Counted from the first letter of the stretch, positions 43,546-51,471 are shown. The stretch is DNA of 64,000 nucleotides from Amycolatopsis iheyensis (GCF_024703995.1 NZ_JAMXQV010000016.1:1-64000); one strand, 5' to 3'. A program made the numbers and translations. Notes: generated by a model from the sequence alone, not told the origin.

Positions 43546-44248
43546 GGTCGAGGACATCAACGTCCACTACGGCAAGATCGCGGCCCTGAAGGGCATGAGC
43601 ATCCAGGTCGACGAGGGTGAGATCGTCTCCCTCATCGGCGCCAACGGCGCCGGCAAGACCACGACGCTCAAGACGATCTCCGGCCTGCGGCCGCTCACGA
43701 GCGGGCGAATCACGTTCAACGGCCAGGACATCTCGAAGACCCCGGGCCACAAGCGCGTGCTGCTCGGGATCGGCCAGTCACCGGAAGGCCGGGGCGTGTT
43801 CCCCGGCATGACGGTGCAGGAGAACCTCCTGATGGGTGCCTACACCCGCAAGGACAACCTGCAGGCCGACCTCGACGAGGTCTTCGAGCTGTTCCCCCGG
43901 CTCGCGGAGCGGAAGACCCAGTTCGGCGGCACGATGTCGGGCGGCGAGCAGCAGATGATCGCCATCGGCCGAGCGCTGATGACGAAGCCGAAGGTCCTGC
44001 TGCTCGACGAGCCGTCGATGGGCCTGGCGCCGATGCTGATCGCGCAGATCTTCGACATCATCCGCGAGATCAACAAGCGCGGCACGACGGTGCTGCTGGT
44101 GGAGCAGAACGCCCAGCAGGCGCTGAAGCTGTCGGATCGGGCGTATGTGCTCGAGACCGGGCGGGTGGTGCAGAGTGCGCGCGGTGCCGATCTGTTGAAC
44201 GACCCGAAGGTTCGGGCCGCTTATCTCGGTGGCGACCTCGGGGTCTGA
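43535..44248 (+). CDS. livF: Branched-chain amino acid ABC ATPase LivF
   Basis: 237 aa from ATG. Walker A GANGAGKT, Q-loop GIGQSPEGRGVFPGMTV, signature MSGGEQQM, Walker B LLLDEPSMGLAP and H-loop LVEQNA, all in the standard LivF form. Last gene of the operon, followed within 14 bp by a canonical intrinsic terminator. Confidence 0.95.
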   Translation: MLLEVEDINVHYGKIAALKGMSIQVDEGEIVSLIGANGAGKTTTLKTISGLRPLTSGRITFNGQDISKTPGHKRVLLGIGQSPEGRGVFPGMTVQENLLMGAYTRKDNLQADLDEVFELFPRLAERKTQFGGTMSGGEQQMIAIGRALMTKPKVLLLDEPSMGLAPMLIAQIFDIIREINKRGTTVLLVEQNAQQALKLSDRAYVLETGRVVQSARGADLLNDPKVRAAYLGGDLGV

Positions 44249-44261
44249 GATTGCTTTTGGA

Positions 44262-44289
44262 AAAGGGCCCGGCTTCGGCCGGGCCCTTT
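44262..44289 (+). terminator. Intrinsic terminator of the liv operon
   Basis: Perfect 12-bp arms AAAGGGCCCGGC and GCCGGGCCCTTT closed by a TTCG tetraloop, with TTT at the 3' base of the stem. The best canonical terminator in the window; it also separates the operon from the antisense tRNA. Confidence 0.92.
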
Positions 44290-44322
44290 CTCATGCGGGC
44301 CGCATGCCGTGCGCGGAGAGTG

Positions 44323-44396
44323 TGCCCCCGGTGAGATTCGAACTCACACTGGACGGGTTTTGAATCCGTTGCCTCTGCCAGTTGGGCTACGGGGGC
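44323..44396 (-). tRNA. tRNA-Leu (anticodon CAA), 74 nt with a short variable loop
   Basis: Reading the minus strand: a 7-bp acceptor stem (GCCCCCG / CGGGGGC) with discriminator A, D arm, anticodon loop TTCAAAA with CAA at 44362-44360, and a T arm with the TTCGAAT loop. CCA is not encoded. The gene is 74 nt, so it lacks the long variable arm normal for tRNA-Leu, and the base pair closing the anticodon loop is A-C. The anticodon predicts UUG reading; identity should be checked with a covariance model. Confidence 0.88.
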
Positions 44397-44569
44397 GTGG
44401 CTAGGCAACCCTACGGGATCACCCGCCCCCCGCGACGACCGGGGCCGGGGTGTCGTGAGGGCCACTACGTGGTGAACGCCATCTCGTCAACTGGATCGTT
44501 CCCGGTAGGCTTCAGGTTCGCGGGAAGCCGCGAGACCGAACGTCCCGCCGAGTCTTCAGGAGGACCCCG

Positions 44570-45172
44570 GTGACCGATCAGGCTACCGAGGCCAACGTGC
44601 CGCAGCGTCGGGTGCTCGTCGCCGAGGACGAGGCGCTCATCCGGCTGGACCTCGTCGAAATGCTGCGCGAAGAGGGCTATGAGGTGGTCGGTGAGGCCGG
44701 GGATGGCGAGCAGGCCATCGCGCTCGCCACCGATCTCAAGCCCGACCTCGTGATCCTCGACGTCAAGATGCCCAAGCTCGACGGCATCGAGGCCGCGGCC
44801 AGGATCACCAGCGACCGGATCGCGCCCGTTGTCATCCTCACCGCCTTCAGCCAGCGTGACCTCGTCGAACGGGCGCGGGACGCCGGCACCATGGCCTACC
44901 TCGTCAAGCCCTTCGCCAAACGGGACCTCGTGCCCGCCATCGAGCTCGCCGTCAGCCGGTTCGCCGAGCTGCAGGCCCTCGAGGCCGAGGTCGCCGGGCT
45001 CACCGACCGGCTCGAGACGCGCAAGGTCATCGACCGCGCCAAGGGGCTGCTCATGAGCCGCCAGGGGCTCACCGAGCCCGACGCCTTCCGCTGGATCCAG
45101 CGCACCGCCATGGACCGGCGAACCACGATGAAGGCCGTCGCCGAGGCGGTCGTCGAGAGCATCGGAAGCTAG
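44570..45172 (+). CDS. pdtaR: ANTAR-domain response regulator, PdtaR type
   Basis: 200 aa from GTG preceded by CAGGAGG. Receiver domain with Asp64 in VILDVKMPK, acidic pocket AEDEALIRLD and Lys in YLVKPFAK; C-terminal ANTAR RNA-binding domain (LETRKVIDRAKGLLMSRQGLTEPDAFRWIQRTAMDRRTTMKAVAEAVV). It corresponds to M. tuberculosis Rv1626, which acts by antitermination when phosphorylated by PdtaS. The kinase is not in the window. Confidence 0.95.
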   Translation: MTDQATEANVPQRRVLVAEDEALIRLDLVEMLREEGYEVVGEAGDGEQAIALATDLKPDLVILDVKMPKLDGIEAAARITSDRIAPVVILTAFSQRDLVERARDAGTMAYLVKPFAKRDLVPAIELAVSRFAELQALEAEVAGLTDRLETRKVIDRAKGLLMSRQGLTEPDAFRWIQRTAMDRRTTMKAVAEAVVESIGS

Positions 45173-45206
45173 CCGAAACAGACGGCCGGCGGGCAGAATC
45201 ACCCTG

Positions 45207-45731
45207 GTGAGACTCCTGCCGGTCGTTCTCGTTCTGGTGCTCGTCAGCGGGTGCGAAGCCGCGCAACCGAGCCCGCCTGCCCCGACGACCTACGAGCTGC
45301 CGCCGCGGCAGGTGCGGCCCGACGAGACCGCCCTCAAGATCCCGCCCGCGAAGAACGGCGACACCGAGTTCACCTTGATCGGCCTCGCCGCCGGGCTGCC
45401 CAGCATCACCGGAAGCCACGCCGAGATGCTCCCCAAGGGCCAGTACGTGCGCCTGCGCCTGGTGGTCACCAACACCGGCACGTCCAGCGTCCTGTTCGAC
45501 CCGAAGCGGCAGCTGCTGGTCGACGACCAGGGCGCCACCCACCCGCCGGACGAGCAGGCCATGCTGATCAAGCGCCAGCCCGCCCAGTTCGACCTCGGAC
45601 ACAGCGTCCGCGTCGAGTTCGACCTCTACTGGGACATCCCGAAGGACCGGAAACCGGTCGCGGTCAGGGCCTTCGGCGGGCCGACCATCACCGACATGAA
45701 GAACGTCAACGGCACCGACATCAAGCTATGA
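45207..45731 (+). CDS. DUF4352-like lipoprotein
   Basis: 174 aa from GTG. Short signal peptide with lipobox LVSGC, a Pro-rich linker, then a beta-sandwich with YVRLRLVVTNTGTSSVLFDPKRQLLVDDQG and FDLGHSVRVEFDLYWDIPKD, the pattern of DUF4352/telomeric-repeat-like immunoglobulin-fold lipoproteins. Exposed on the outer face of the membrane; function unknown. It is the last gene of core-like composition before the acquired island. Confidence 0.8.
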   Translation: MRLLPVVLVLVLVSGCEAAQPSPPAPTTYELPPRQVRPDETALKIPPAKNGDTEFTLIGLAAGLPSITGSHAEMLPKGQYVRLRLVVTNTGTSSVLFDPKRQLLVDDQGATHPPDEQAMLIKRQPAQFDLGHSVRVEFDLYWDIPKDRKPVAVRAFGGPTITDMKNVNGTDIKL

Positions 45732-45879
45732 GCGAATGCCGCTGTTTCTGCGCGGGGATTTGTGCCGCGCCACGAGCCAAAGGCCCTACACCGCCGGCCG
45801 AATAGCATAGACGCGCCGGTGGCCGTGAGGATGTTTTGCTACCTGCGAGGCGTACTCTCTTGCCGGAAGGAGGCATTTC

Positions 45880-47193
45880 GTGCCTTGCTCGACGTCTGGT
45901 CGAACGAGAACTCAGCGAGGTCCCGCCAACCAGCTCAGCATCTCCCCCGCGCGCCTCTGGCTGTCCAAGGAGCTGCTTCAGCCCGTCGATCCCCCATCGA
46001 CGTCCGCGCTGGTCAACGAGGTCGACCCGGTCGCGGTGAGCCAAGAGGAGTGGCGTCGGATGCGGCGCGAGCTCAACGGCCAGCGGCGCGAGCTCGCCGA
46101 GGCGGTCGCGTCGCTCTACCGGCCGAAAGCGCGCATCGGCAAGGCCCCGCTGATCGCCCAGCTTGAGTGGATGCTGCCGGCACCGATACGCCTGGAGGAC
46201 ATCAAGCTTGAGTGGTCGGACCACCGGGTCCCGATCACGGTCACCGGCACCGAACCCGAGGCGGACAAGGCGTTGCCGCTGCGCGCGCCTGGCCGCCGTT
46301 TCGATCGGTACACGTCGGCGATCAAGTACCTGGACCCGCCGTCGCTGTTCGAGAACCGTACGAGCTACCGACTGTTGGACGTCGACCTGACGCCGTCGAA
46401 CGAGCGGATGACGCTCGGCCTGGCGACGTACTTCGACAAGCTCGACCTGTCCGAGGCCATCGCGCACGAGCTGGCCGCCGCACAGGCACCCAACCGGAAA
46501 ATGCCACGCGCGGACTGGTCGGAACTGCCACTACGCGGCCTGATCGGCGACCCGTTCGACCTGGAGCGGCGGCCGGTCATGCCCGCGATCGAGACGCTGA
46601 CGCTCCGCCGGCAGCGCGACACCGGCAAGGCGACGTTCCTCCTGCACTGGCGCGACCCGGCGAAGGTCGCGACGGCCGCCGGTATCTACGGCCTCATCCC
46701 GGCCGGCGAGTTCCAGCCGTCTTCGGTGGCAGCCTGGGACAAGGAGAACGACTTCGACCTGTGGCGCAGCATGGTCCGGGAGTACTCCGAGGAGGTTCTC
46801 GGCGAGCCAGAACGCGACGGCAGCCAGGGTGAGCCACTCGACTACGAGAACTGGTCGCTATACCGCAATCTCCAGGCCGCCCGCGAAACGGATCGCGTCA
46901 CAGCGTACTGCTTCGGCGTGGGGCTGGACACACTCACCCTAACTGCCACCGTTTTAACGGTGGTTGTGATGGACGATGACGTCTTCGACAGTCTTTTCGG
47001 CGACGCCGTCGACGTAAACGCCGAGGGTGCCCTAGTCACCGCCTCAGAGTCGTCATCAGTATCCGAAGGCGTACCTTTCACAGAGGAGAGCGTGATTCGA
47101 CTCCTAACCAAAGAGCCGATGGCCTCACCCGGCGCTTGCATACTTGATCGCGCATGGCGATTCCGCAATCATATCCTGAATTTTGAACAATGA
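45880..47193 (+). CDS. Actinobacterial conserved protein with Nudix-like motif
   Basis: 437 aa from GTG preceded by a perfect AAGGAGG 6 nt upstream. The N-terminal half (VNEVDPVAVSQEEWRRMRRELNGQRRELAE, then PLIAQLEWMLP) is seen in actinobacterial proteins often labelled regulators. The C-terminal half contains GEFQPSS...FDLWRSMVREYSEEVLGEPE, close to a Nudix box (REYSEEVLG against REUxEExGU) but with one extra residue. A nucleotide-hydrolysing or sensing role is inferred. Composition drops towards its 3' end, as the AT-rich genes begin. Confidence 0.65.
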   Translation: MPCSTSGRTRTQRGPANQLSISPARLWLSKELLQPVDPPSTSALVNEVDPVAVSQEEWRRMRRELNGQRRELAEAVASLYRPKARIGKAPLIAQLEWMLPAPIRLEDIKLEWSDHRVPITVTGTEPEADKALPLRAPGRRFDRYTSAIKYLDPPSLFENRTSYRLLDVDLTPSNERMTLGLATYFDKLDLSEAIAHELAAAQAPNRKMPRADWSELPLRGLIGDPFDLERRPVMPAIETLTLRRQRDTGKATFLLHWRDPAKVATAAGIYGLIPAGEFQPSSVAAWDKENDFDLWRSMVREYSEEVLGEPERDGSQGEPLDYENWSLYRNLQAARETDRVTAYCFGVGLDTLTLTATVLTVVVMDDDVFDSLFGDAVDVNAEGALVTASESSSVSEGVPFTEESVIRLLTKEPMASPGACILDRAWRFRNHILNFEQ

Positions 47194-47222
47194 CTACGCG
47201 GCGGTTTTAAGGTGGAAGAAAA

Positions 47223-47900
47223 ATGTCGTTCGATCGACTAGTTGGAATAATTGGCACAGCTCTGGGCGTTGTCAGCCTAGTAGTATCTTTTTTCCTTTCC
47301 CGCCGAGGCCGAGAAAGACCTGAAATTCGACACGCGCAAGACTTCGATGTGGTAATCAGTCCAGAAGATGCGCTGCTTAACCGCGGACTCGAAATGAAAT
47401 TCAATGGCCGCCAGATAAGTACTGTTAGTCGCACGATATTTGCAATTTGGAATCATCGCGGCAGCACCCTCCTAGAAACCGATGTCGTTCCCGACGACAG
47501 GCTGCGCCTACAACTGGAAGATAGCGACATTGTCCTACGGGCCCGCCTAGTCGCATACAGTCGCCCCCAGATTAAAGCGGTTCTAACCACAGAGGCTCAA
47601 CACAAGAACAATCAAGTAATCCTCGAATTTGATTTTCTCGACCCTGGCGACGGCTTCATAATTGAAGTGATCCACCCAGGCTCCAGCAAGCCCACCATAA
47701 AAGGAACAATGCGAGGGGCTCGCCTCGCATCAACCGGAGGGAACGTTGACCTAACGGCACGAAGCTTAGACTACATCGCCGAGAAGTCTCGGACCGCCCG
47801 ACTAAAAAAATTGGATTTCCCGACAGGGAATTTCTTTTCTCGCCATAGGTGCAGCGCAGCTCACCTTCGTTCTAGGTGTAACCATTTACTATCTCATTGA
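47223..47900 (+). CDS. Membrane-anchored protein, N-terminal part of a frameshifted gene
   Basis: 225 aa as read. One N-terminal membrane helix (LVGIIGTALGVVSLVVSFF), then a soluble mostly beta domain (IFAIWNHRGSTLLETDVVPDDRLRL; VILEFDFLDPGDGFIIEV). Sampled lines are about 45-50% G+C against about 70% around it, and codon use is AT-rich, so the gene is recent foreign DNA. After the A7 run at 47804-47810 the protein-like reading continues in the +1 frame; the last 30 residues in this frame (KLDFPTGNFFSRHRCSAAHL...) look like noise. Function not recognised. Confidence 0.6.
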   Translation: MSFDRLVGIIGTALGVVSLVVSFFLSRRGRERPEIRHAQDFDVVISPEDALLNRGLEMKFNGRQISTVSRTIFAIWNHRGSTLLETDVVPDDRLRLQLEDSDIVLRARLVAYSRPQIKAVLTTEAQHKNNQVILEFDFLDPGDGFIIEVIHPGSSKPTIKGTMRGARLASTGGNVDLTARSLDYIAEKSRTARLKKLDFPTGNFFSRHRCSAAHLRSRCNHLLSH

Positions 47901-48039
47901 GTATTTTAATTCGCCTAAGCGAGAACCGATAGCACCCGAAAACTACAACCTGAAGACCTTAGGCGGCCAGCTAGAGTTTGCAGCCGCCGTAAATAAGGTA
48001 AATAACTACATCGGACCCATACCAATTGCTTACGTCTTT

Positions 48040-48486
48040 TTGAGCGCGGGAATTCTCGTCGTCTCCGCCTTTACCTTTCGCCTACGCAGGAGATCTATTC
48101 GCATAATCCCAAAATCTATCGTGAAACATCGCCTCACCGACGCCTTGCCTCGCGAGAAAATCGCGCCCATATCAGACAAGGACGGTGACCAACAAGGACA
48201 TGCGATGCCAAAAAAGAGCGCAGATTCACGTCAGCCCGAAAAGACGACTCCCCCAAAGCTGCAACCTTGGCAAGTCAATCCCAACCTCAAATTGAGTGTG
48301 GGCGACAGGGTCAAGCATGACAAGTATGGGTTCGGAACAGTTCGCAGTCTCGACGGCACGGGTCCACGACCAACGGCCACCATCGACTTCGGCGAAAAGG
48401 GGAAAGTCAGACTGATGTTGATTGGCAGCGTTCCGATGCGAAAAGTGGAGGAGACACCCCCCGCCGACCCCCCACTACAGAAATGA
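48040..48486 (+). CDS. C-terminal part of the frameshifted gene, with UvrD/PcrA-type Tudor-like domain
   Basis: This frame is open from 47806 and reads in sequence as two further membrane helices (ISFLAIGAAQLTFVLGVTIYY; IPIAYVFLSAGILVVSAF), a basic linker and a C-terminal domain with SVGDRVKHDKYGFGTVRSLDG and ATIDFGEKGKVRLMLI. That domain matches the Tudor-like C-terminus of actinobacterial UvrD/PcrA helicases. TTG at 48040 is not a credible start; GTG 48121 or ATG 48205 (93 aa) are possible if the 3' part is expressed alone. AT-rich like its neighbour. Confidence 0.5.
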   Translation: MSAGILVVSAFTFRLRRRSIRIIPKSIVKHRLTDALPREKIAPISDKDGDQQGHAMPKKSADSRQPEKTTPPKLQPWQVNPNLKLSVGDRVKHDKYGFGTVRSLDGTGPRPTATIDFGEKGKVRLMLIGSVPMRKVEETPPADPPLQK

Positions 48487-48529
48487 CAGCCTATCACCCC
48501 AGGCCAATGACATTTTCTTGCATCCGTTC

Positions 48530-48569
48530 AAACCCGTCCAGTGTGAGTTCGAATCTCACCGGGGGCACA
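48530..48569 (+). repeat. Inverted 40-bp copy of the tRNA 3' half (attachment-site-like scar)
   Basis: Bases 48530-48569 are identical to the tRNA at 44321-44360 read on the other strand, covering the 3' anticodon-loop side, T arm, acceptor 3' strand and two bases beyond. The left neighbour (TTC before AAACCC) matches too with one A missing. Such tRNA 3' halves mark the distal end of integrative elements. It bounds the AT-rich island on the right. The 44.3-kb tRNA lies in the opposite orientation. Confidence 0.85.
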
Positions 48570-48582
48570 GGAAACTTCCAGG

Positions 48583-49413
48583 TCAGCGCCGCTCGACCGA
48601 ATTCTCACCGGCTCCGCCGTCCAAGTCGGCCAGTTCCCAAGCCCGCTCCCGCGTTTCATCATTCATCGGGAAGAAGCACTCGATGCGCAACTCCTGCAGC
48701 GTGACGTCCTGTGGTGTGCCCAGCGTCGTCACCGTGGAAAAGTAGTCGAACCGGCGGCCCGACCGCTCGTACCGGATCGGCACGATCGGGAGGACCGGGG
48801 CCGCCGTGTTCAGCTCGCGTAGGTGTGGCGGCACGCCCGGGTAGTCCAGCACTTCGTCGAGGATCCGCTGGGCTCGCTCGTCGAGGACGCCGCCGATTGC
48901 CTCTCGTCGGACGCGGCGTACCAAAGCCTCCGCTACCTCCGGCCAGTTCGTCACGTGTGGCCGTGCGCCGTCCGGGTGGAACATGCGGCGAAGGACGTTC
49001 GCCGGTCCCGGGAGGTTCGCGCGCCCGGAACCGAGGAAAGCGAAGAACCTGCGGGCGGCGGTGTTCGTGTGTCGGATGTCCCAGCCGCGGTCCATCACCA
49101 GCGCCGGGAACGGTTCCTGCTGGGCCAGCATCGTCTCCAGGGCCTCCCGCACCGCGGCCAGGGCCGGTGCGTCCAATGCGGACTCCGGGTACTCCGGTGC
49201 GAAGCCGGCGCTGAGCAGCAACGTGTTGCGCTCGCGCAGGGGGACGTCCAGCACTTCCGCGAGCTTCAGGACCATGGCGCGGCTCGGGTTCGCCCGTCCC
49301 GTTTCGACGAAGCTCAGGTGGCGGACCGACACGGCGGCCTCGGTGGCCAGCGCCAGCTGGCTCAGCCTCCGGCTGCCGCGCCAGTGTTTCAGCAGGGGAC
49401 CCACCTCAGGCAC
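48583..49413 (-). CDS. XRE-family regulator with MmyB-like ligand domain
   Basis: 276 aa from GTG. HTH: LLKHWRGSRRLSQLALATEAAVSVRHLSFVETGRANPSRAMVLKLAEVLDVPLRERNTLLLSAGF. The remainder (MDRGWDIRHTNTAARRFFAFLG, PIVPIRYERSGRRFDYFSTVTTLGTPQDVTLQELRIECFFP) is the MmyB-like PAS-type domain that binds fatty acids in related regulators. It overlaps the upstream AhpD-like gene by 8 bp and probably controls it. Confidence 0.9.
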   Translation of the reverse strand: MPEVGPLLKHWRGSRRLSQLALATEAAVSVRHLSFVETGRANPSRAMVLKLAEVLDVPLRERNTLLLSAGFAPEYPESALDAPALAAVREALETMLAQQEPFPALVMDRGWDIRHTNTAARRFFAFLGSGRANLPGPANVLRRMFHPDGARPHVTNWPEVAEALVRRVRREAIGGVLDERAQRILDEVLDYPGVPPHLRELNTAAPVLPIVPIRYERSGRRFDYFSTVTTLGTPQDVTLQELRIECFFPMNDETRERAWELADLDGGAGENSVERR

Positions 49414-49975
49414 CCGTCGAGTATCCCGTCTTCCACTCGTGCGGTGCCACCAAGTCCTCCAGCGGCGGCCGGGCGAGGTTGGCCGTGTGGTTCGTCATCG
49501 CCGAGATCGCCACTCCGGTGATCACTTCGAAGACCTGCGCTTCGGTGAAGCCCGCCGCCTTGAACGCCGCCACCTCCCGGGCCTCGACGTGACCCCGCTT
49601 CTCGATCAACGACCGGGTGAACGTCGACAGCGCCGCCATCCGCCGGTTCGCGGGGACCTCACCCCGGCGGATCGCCTCGACCACCGCCGGCTCGACGCCG
49701 TCCTGCAGCGCTTCCAGCGTGTGGAACGCCACCGCCCACTCACTGCGGTTGGCGACGGCGTTGGACAGCAGCAGGACCTGCCGCTCGTCCGGGCCGAACG
49801 TGCCCCCGCCCCGGAAGTGGCCGAAGGCGGCGAAGAAGGTGTTGAGCAAGGCCGGCGAGTTGGCCATGAGGCCGGCCGCCGCGGGCACGAACCCGAAAGC
49901 GCTTTCGAGCGCCTCGAGCGGGCCCTTCGCGGCTTCGTCGGCGGTCTCCGCGGTGTGAAGCTGGTAAGTGGTCAT
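49406..49975 (-). CDS. Carboxymuconolactone decarboxylase/AhpD-like protein without cysteines
   Basis: 189 aa, ATG start. All-helical AhpD fold (GLMANSPALLNTFFAAFGHFRGGGTFGPDERQVLLLSNAVANRSEWAVAFHTLEAL). The active-site CxxC of AhpD is replaced by SEWA while the following His is kept, and the protein contains no Cys at all, so it cannot be a thiol peroxidase. It is in one operon with the XRE regulator. Confidence 0.85.
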   Translation of the reverse strand: MTTYQLHTAETADEAAKGPLEALESAFGFVPAAAGLMANSPALLNTFFAAFGHFRGGGTFGPDERQVLLLSNAVANRSEWAVAFHTLEALQDGVEPAVVEAIRRGEVPANRRMAALSTFTRSLIEKRGHVEAREVAAFKAAGFTEAQVFEVITGVAISAMTNHTANLARPPLEDLVAPHEWKTGYSTGA

Positions 49976-50066
49976 GGTCGACGAGTTTGGCCGACCGGGT
50001 GCGGCGAACCAATTCCCTCGGAGGTAAACCTCGCCGTGACCAGGCCACCCAGCACGGCCAGGAGGG

Positions 50067-51266
50067 TCATGCGATCCGCTCGAGCCGGTGGCCCATGCGG
50101 TGCCGTTTCGCGGTGAGGTACGACCGGTTGTGCTCGTTGGGCTCGGTCTCCAGAGCCAGGCGTTCGGTGACGGGCACGCCGTTCTCGGTGAGCGCGCGGC
50201 ACTTGTCGGGGTTGTTGGTCAGCAGCCGGACCGAGCCGATGCCGAGGTCGGCCAGGATGCGGGCGGCCGCGGTGTAGTCGCGGTCGTCGACCGGCAGGCC
50301 GAGCGCCAGGTTGGCTTCGAGCGTGTCCAGTCCTTCGCGCTGCTGGAGCTCGTAGGCCCGCAGCTTCGGCCCCAGCCCGATCCCCCGGCCTTCGTGGCCG
50401 CGCAGGTAGACGACGACCCCGCGCCCCTCGGCGGCGATCGCCTCCATCGCCGCGCGCAGCTGGCCGCCGCAGTCGCAGCGCAGCGAGCCGAGCAGGTCGC
50501 CGGTGAGGCACTCGCTGTGCACGCGGACCAGGACGTCGGTGGCGCCGGCGGGCGCGCCCATCGTCAGCGCCACGTGCTCGACGTCGCCGGTGCGGTAGGT
50601 GAGCGCCCGAAACGTGCCGAGGTCGGTCGGGATCGAGGCCTCGCCGGTCTTCTCCACCCCGGCGTCCAGCCACGCGACGAGCTCGGCGATGGAGATCATC
50701 GGGATGCCGTGGCGCGCGGCGAACCGCCGCAGCTCCGGGCCGCGCATCATCTGCCGCCGGTCGGGCGTCACGATCTCGCAGAGCAGCGCGGCTCCGCTCA
50801 GCCCGGCCAGGCGGCACAGCTCGACGCCGGCCTCGGTGTGCCCCGGCCGCTCCCGCACGCCGCCGGGCTTGGCCAGCAACGGCAGCACGTGCCCGGGACG
50901 CGCCAGGTCGGCCGGGTCGAGGTGCGGGTCGGCCAGGGCGCGGGCGGTCCGCGCGCGGTCCTGCGCGCTGATCCCGGTGGTCGTCCCGTGCCGGTAGTCG
51001 ACGCTGACCAGGAACGCCGTGCGGTGGCTCTCGGTGTTGTCCGTGACCATCAGGTCGAGCCCCAGCGCGCCGGCGCGCTGCTCGTCGATGGACACGCACA
51101 GGAAGCCGGACGTGTGCTCGAGGAAGAACGCGACGTCGTCGGTGGTCGCGTGCTCCGCGGCCATGATCAGGTCGCCCTCGTTCTCCCGGTCCTCGTCGTC
51201 GACGACGAGGACCTTCCCGCCCGCGGCGAGGGTGGCGACGGCTTCGGCAATCTTCGGCGAAGGCAT
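50067..51266 (-). CDS. ribBA: Bifunctional 3,4-dihydroxy-2-butanone-4-phosphate synthase / GTP cyclohydrolase II
   Basis: 399 aa from the ATG behind AGGAG (a GTG ten codons upstream is less likely). N-terminal RibB domain: DDEDRENEGDLIMAAEHAT, GLDLMVTDNTESHRTAFLVSVD, HTEAGVELCRLAGL. C-terminal RibA domain: zinc ligands in SECLTGDLLGSLRCDCG, then LRGHEGRGIGLGPKL and LLTNNPDKCRAL. Both start riboflavin synthesis. It is not with other rib genes and shows no FMN riboswitch; instead it is divergent from a flavoenzyme-rich catabolic operon, sharing a 228-bp control region. Confidence 0.97.
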   Translation of the reverse strand: MPSPKIAEAVATLAAGGKVLVVDDEDRENEGDLIMAAEHATTDDVAFFLEHTSGFLCVSIDEQRAGALGLDLMVTDNTESHRTAFLVSVDYRHGTTTGISAQDRARTARALADPHLDPADLARPGHVLPLLAKPGGVRERPGHTEAGVELCRLAGLSGAALLCEIVTPDRRQMMRGPELRRFAARHGIPMISIAELVAWLDAGVEKTGEASIPTDLGTFRALTYRTGDVEHVALTMGAPAGATDVLVRVHSECLTGDLLGSLRCDCGGQLRAAMEAIAAEGRGVVVYLRGHEGRGIGLGPKLRAYELQQREGLDTLEANLALGLPVDDRDYTAAARILADLGIGSVRLLTNNPDKCRALTENGVPVTERLALETEPNEHNRSYLTAKRHRMGHRLERIA

Positions 51267-51311
51267 GGGCTGCTCCTGCGACGTTCTCGCGTTCACCTGA
51301 TGAACGAATTG

Positions 51312-51324
51312 ACCATTAAATGGT
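51312..51324. promoter_or_regulatory. Palindrome upstream of ribBA
   Basis: Perfect ACCATT-A-AATGGT, 46 bp upstream of the ribBA ATG in the divergent control region. The half-site differs from the operator-like repeat at 51453-51471, so a second regulator or a different mode is possible. Confidence 0.4.
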
Positions 51325-51407
51325 GCCAGGCGACCACGGGTGCGTCAAGGACCCAACTCGCGCCCCAGCAACGGTATTGATCAACAAAACCCGTCGAGAC
51401 GGACCTG

Positions 51408-51437
51408 TTGACGTGACGGCGACCTCAGTCTTACAGT
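51408..51437 (+). promoter_or_regulatory. Sigma70-like promoter of the monooxygenase operon
   Basis: TTGACG (51408-51413) and TACAGT (51432-51437) with an 18-bp spacer, among the best -35/-10 pairs in the window. The start point would be near 51444, just before the inverted repeat at 51453-51471. Confidence 0.65.
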
Positions 51438-51452
51438 CCCAAACATCCACCA

Positions 51453-51471
51453 AGTGGTCACTGTGATCACT
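51453..51471 (+). promoter_or_regulatory. Operator-like inverted repeat of the monooxygenase operon
   Basis: AGTGGTCA-CTG-TGATCACT, 8-bp arms with one mismatch, lying between the predicted start point and the RBS. The position fits repression by the IclR regulator encoded inside the operon. Confidence 0.55.

Noticed and set aside
47804..47810. Programmed -1 ribosomal frameshift at the A7 run
   Set aside because: The downstream coding frame is +1 (equivalently -2), not -1, and no insertion-sequence context or downstream pseudoknot is evident.
44323..48569. Complete integrated element with attL and attR
   Set aside because: The two tRNA-derived sequences are inverted, not direct, and no integrase, excisionase or replication gene lies between them.
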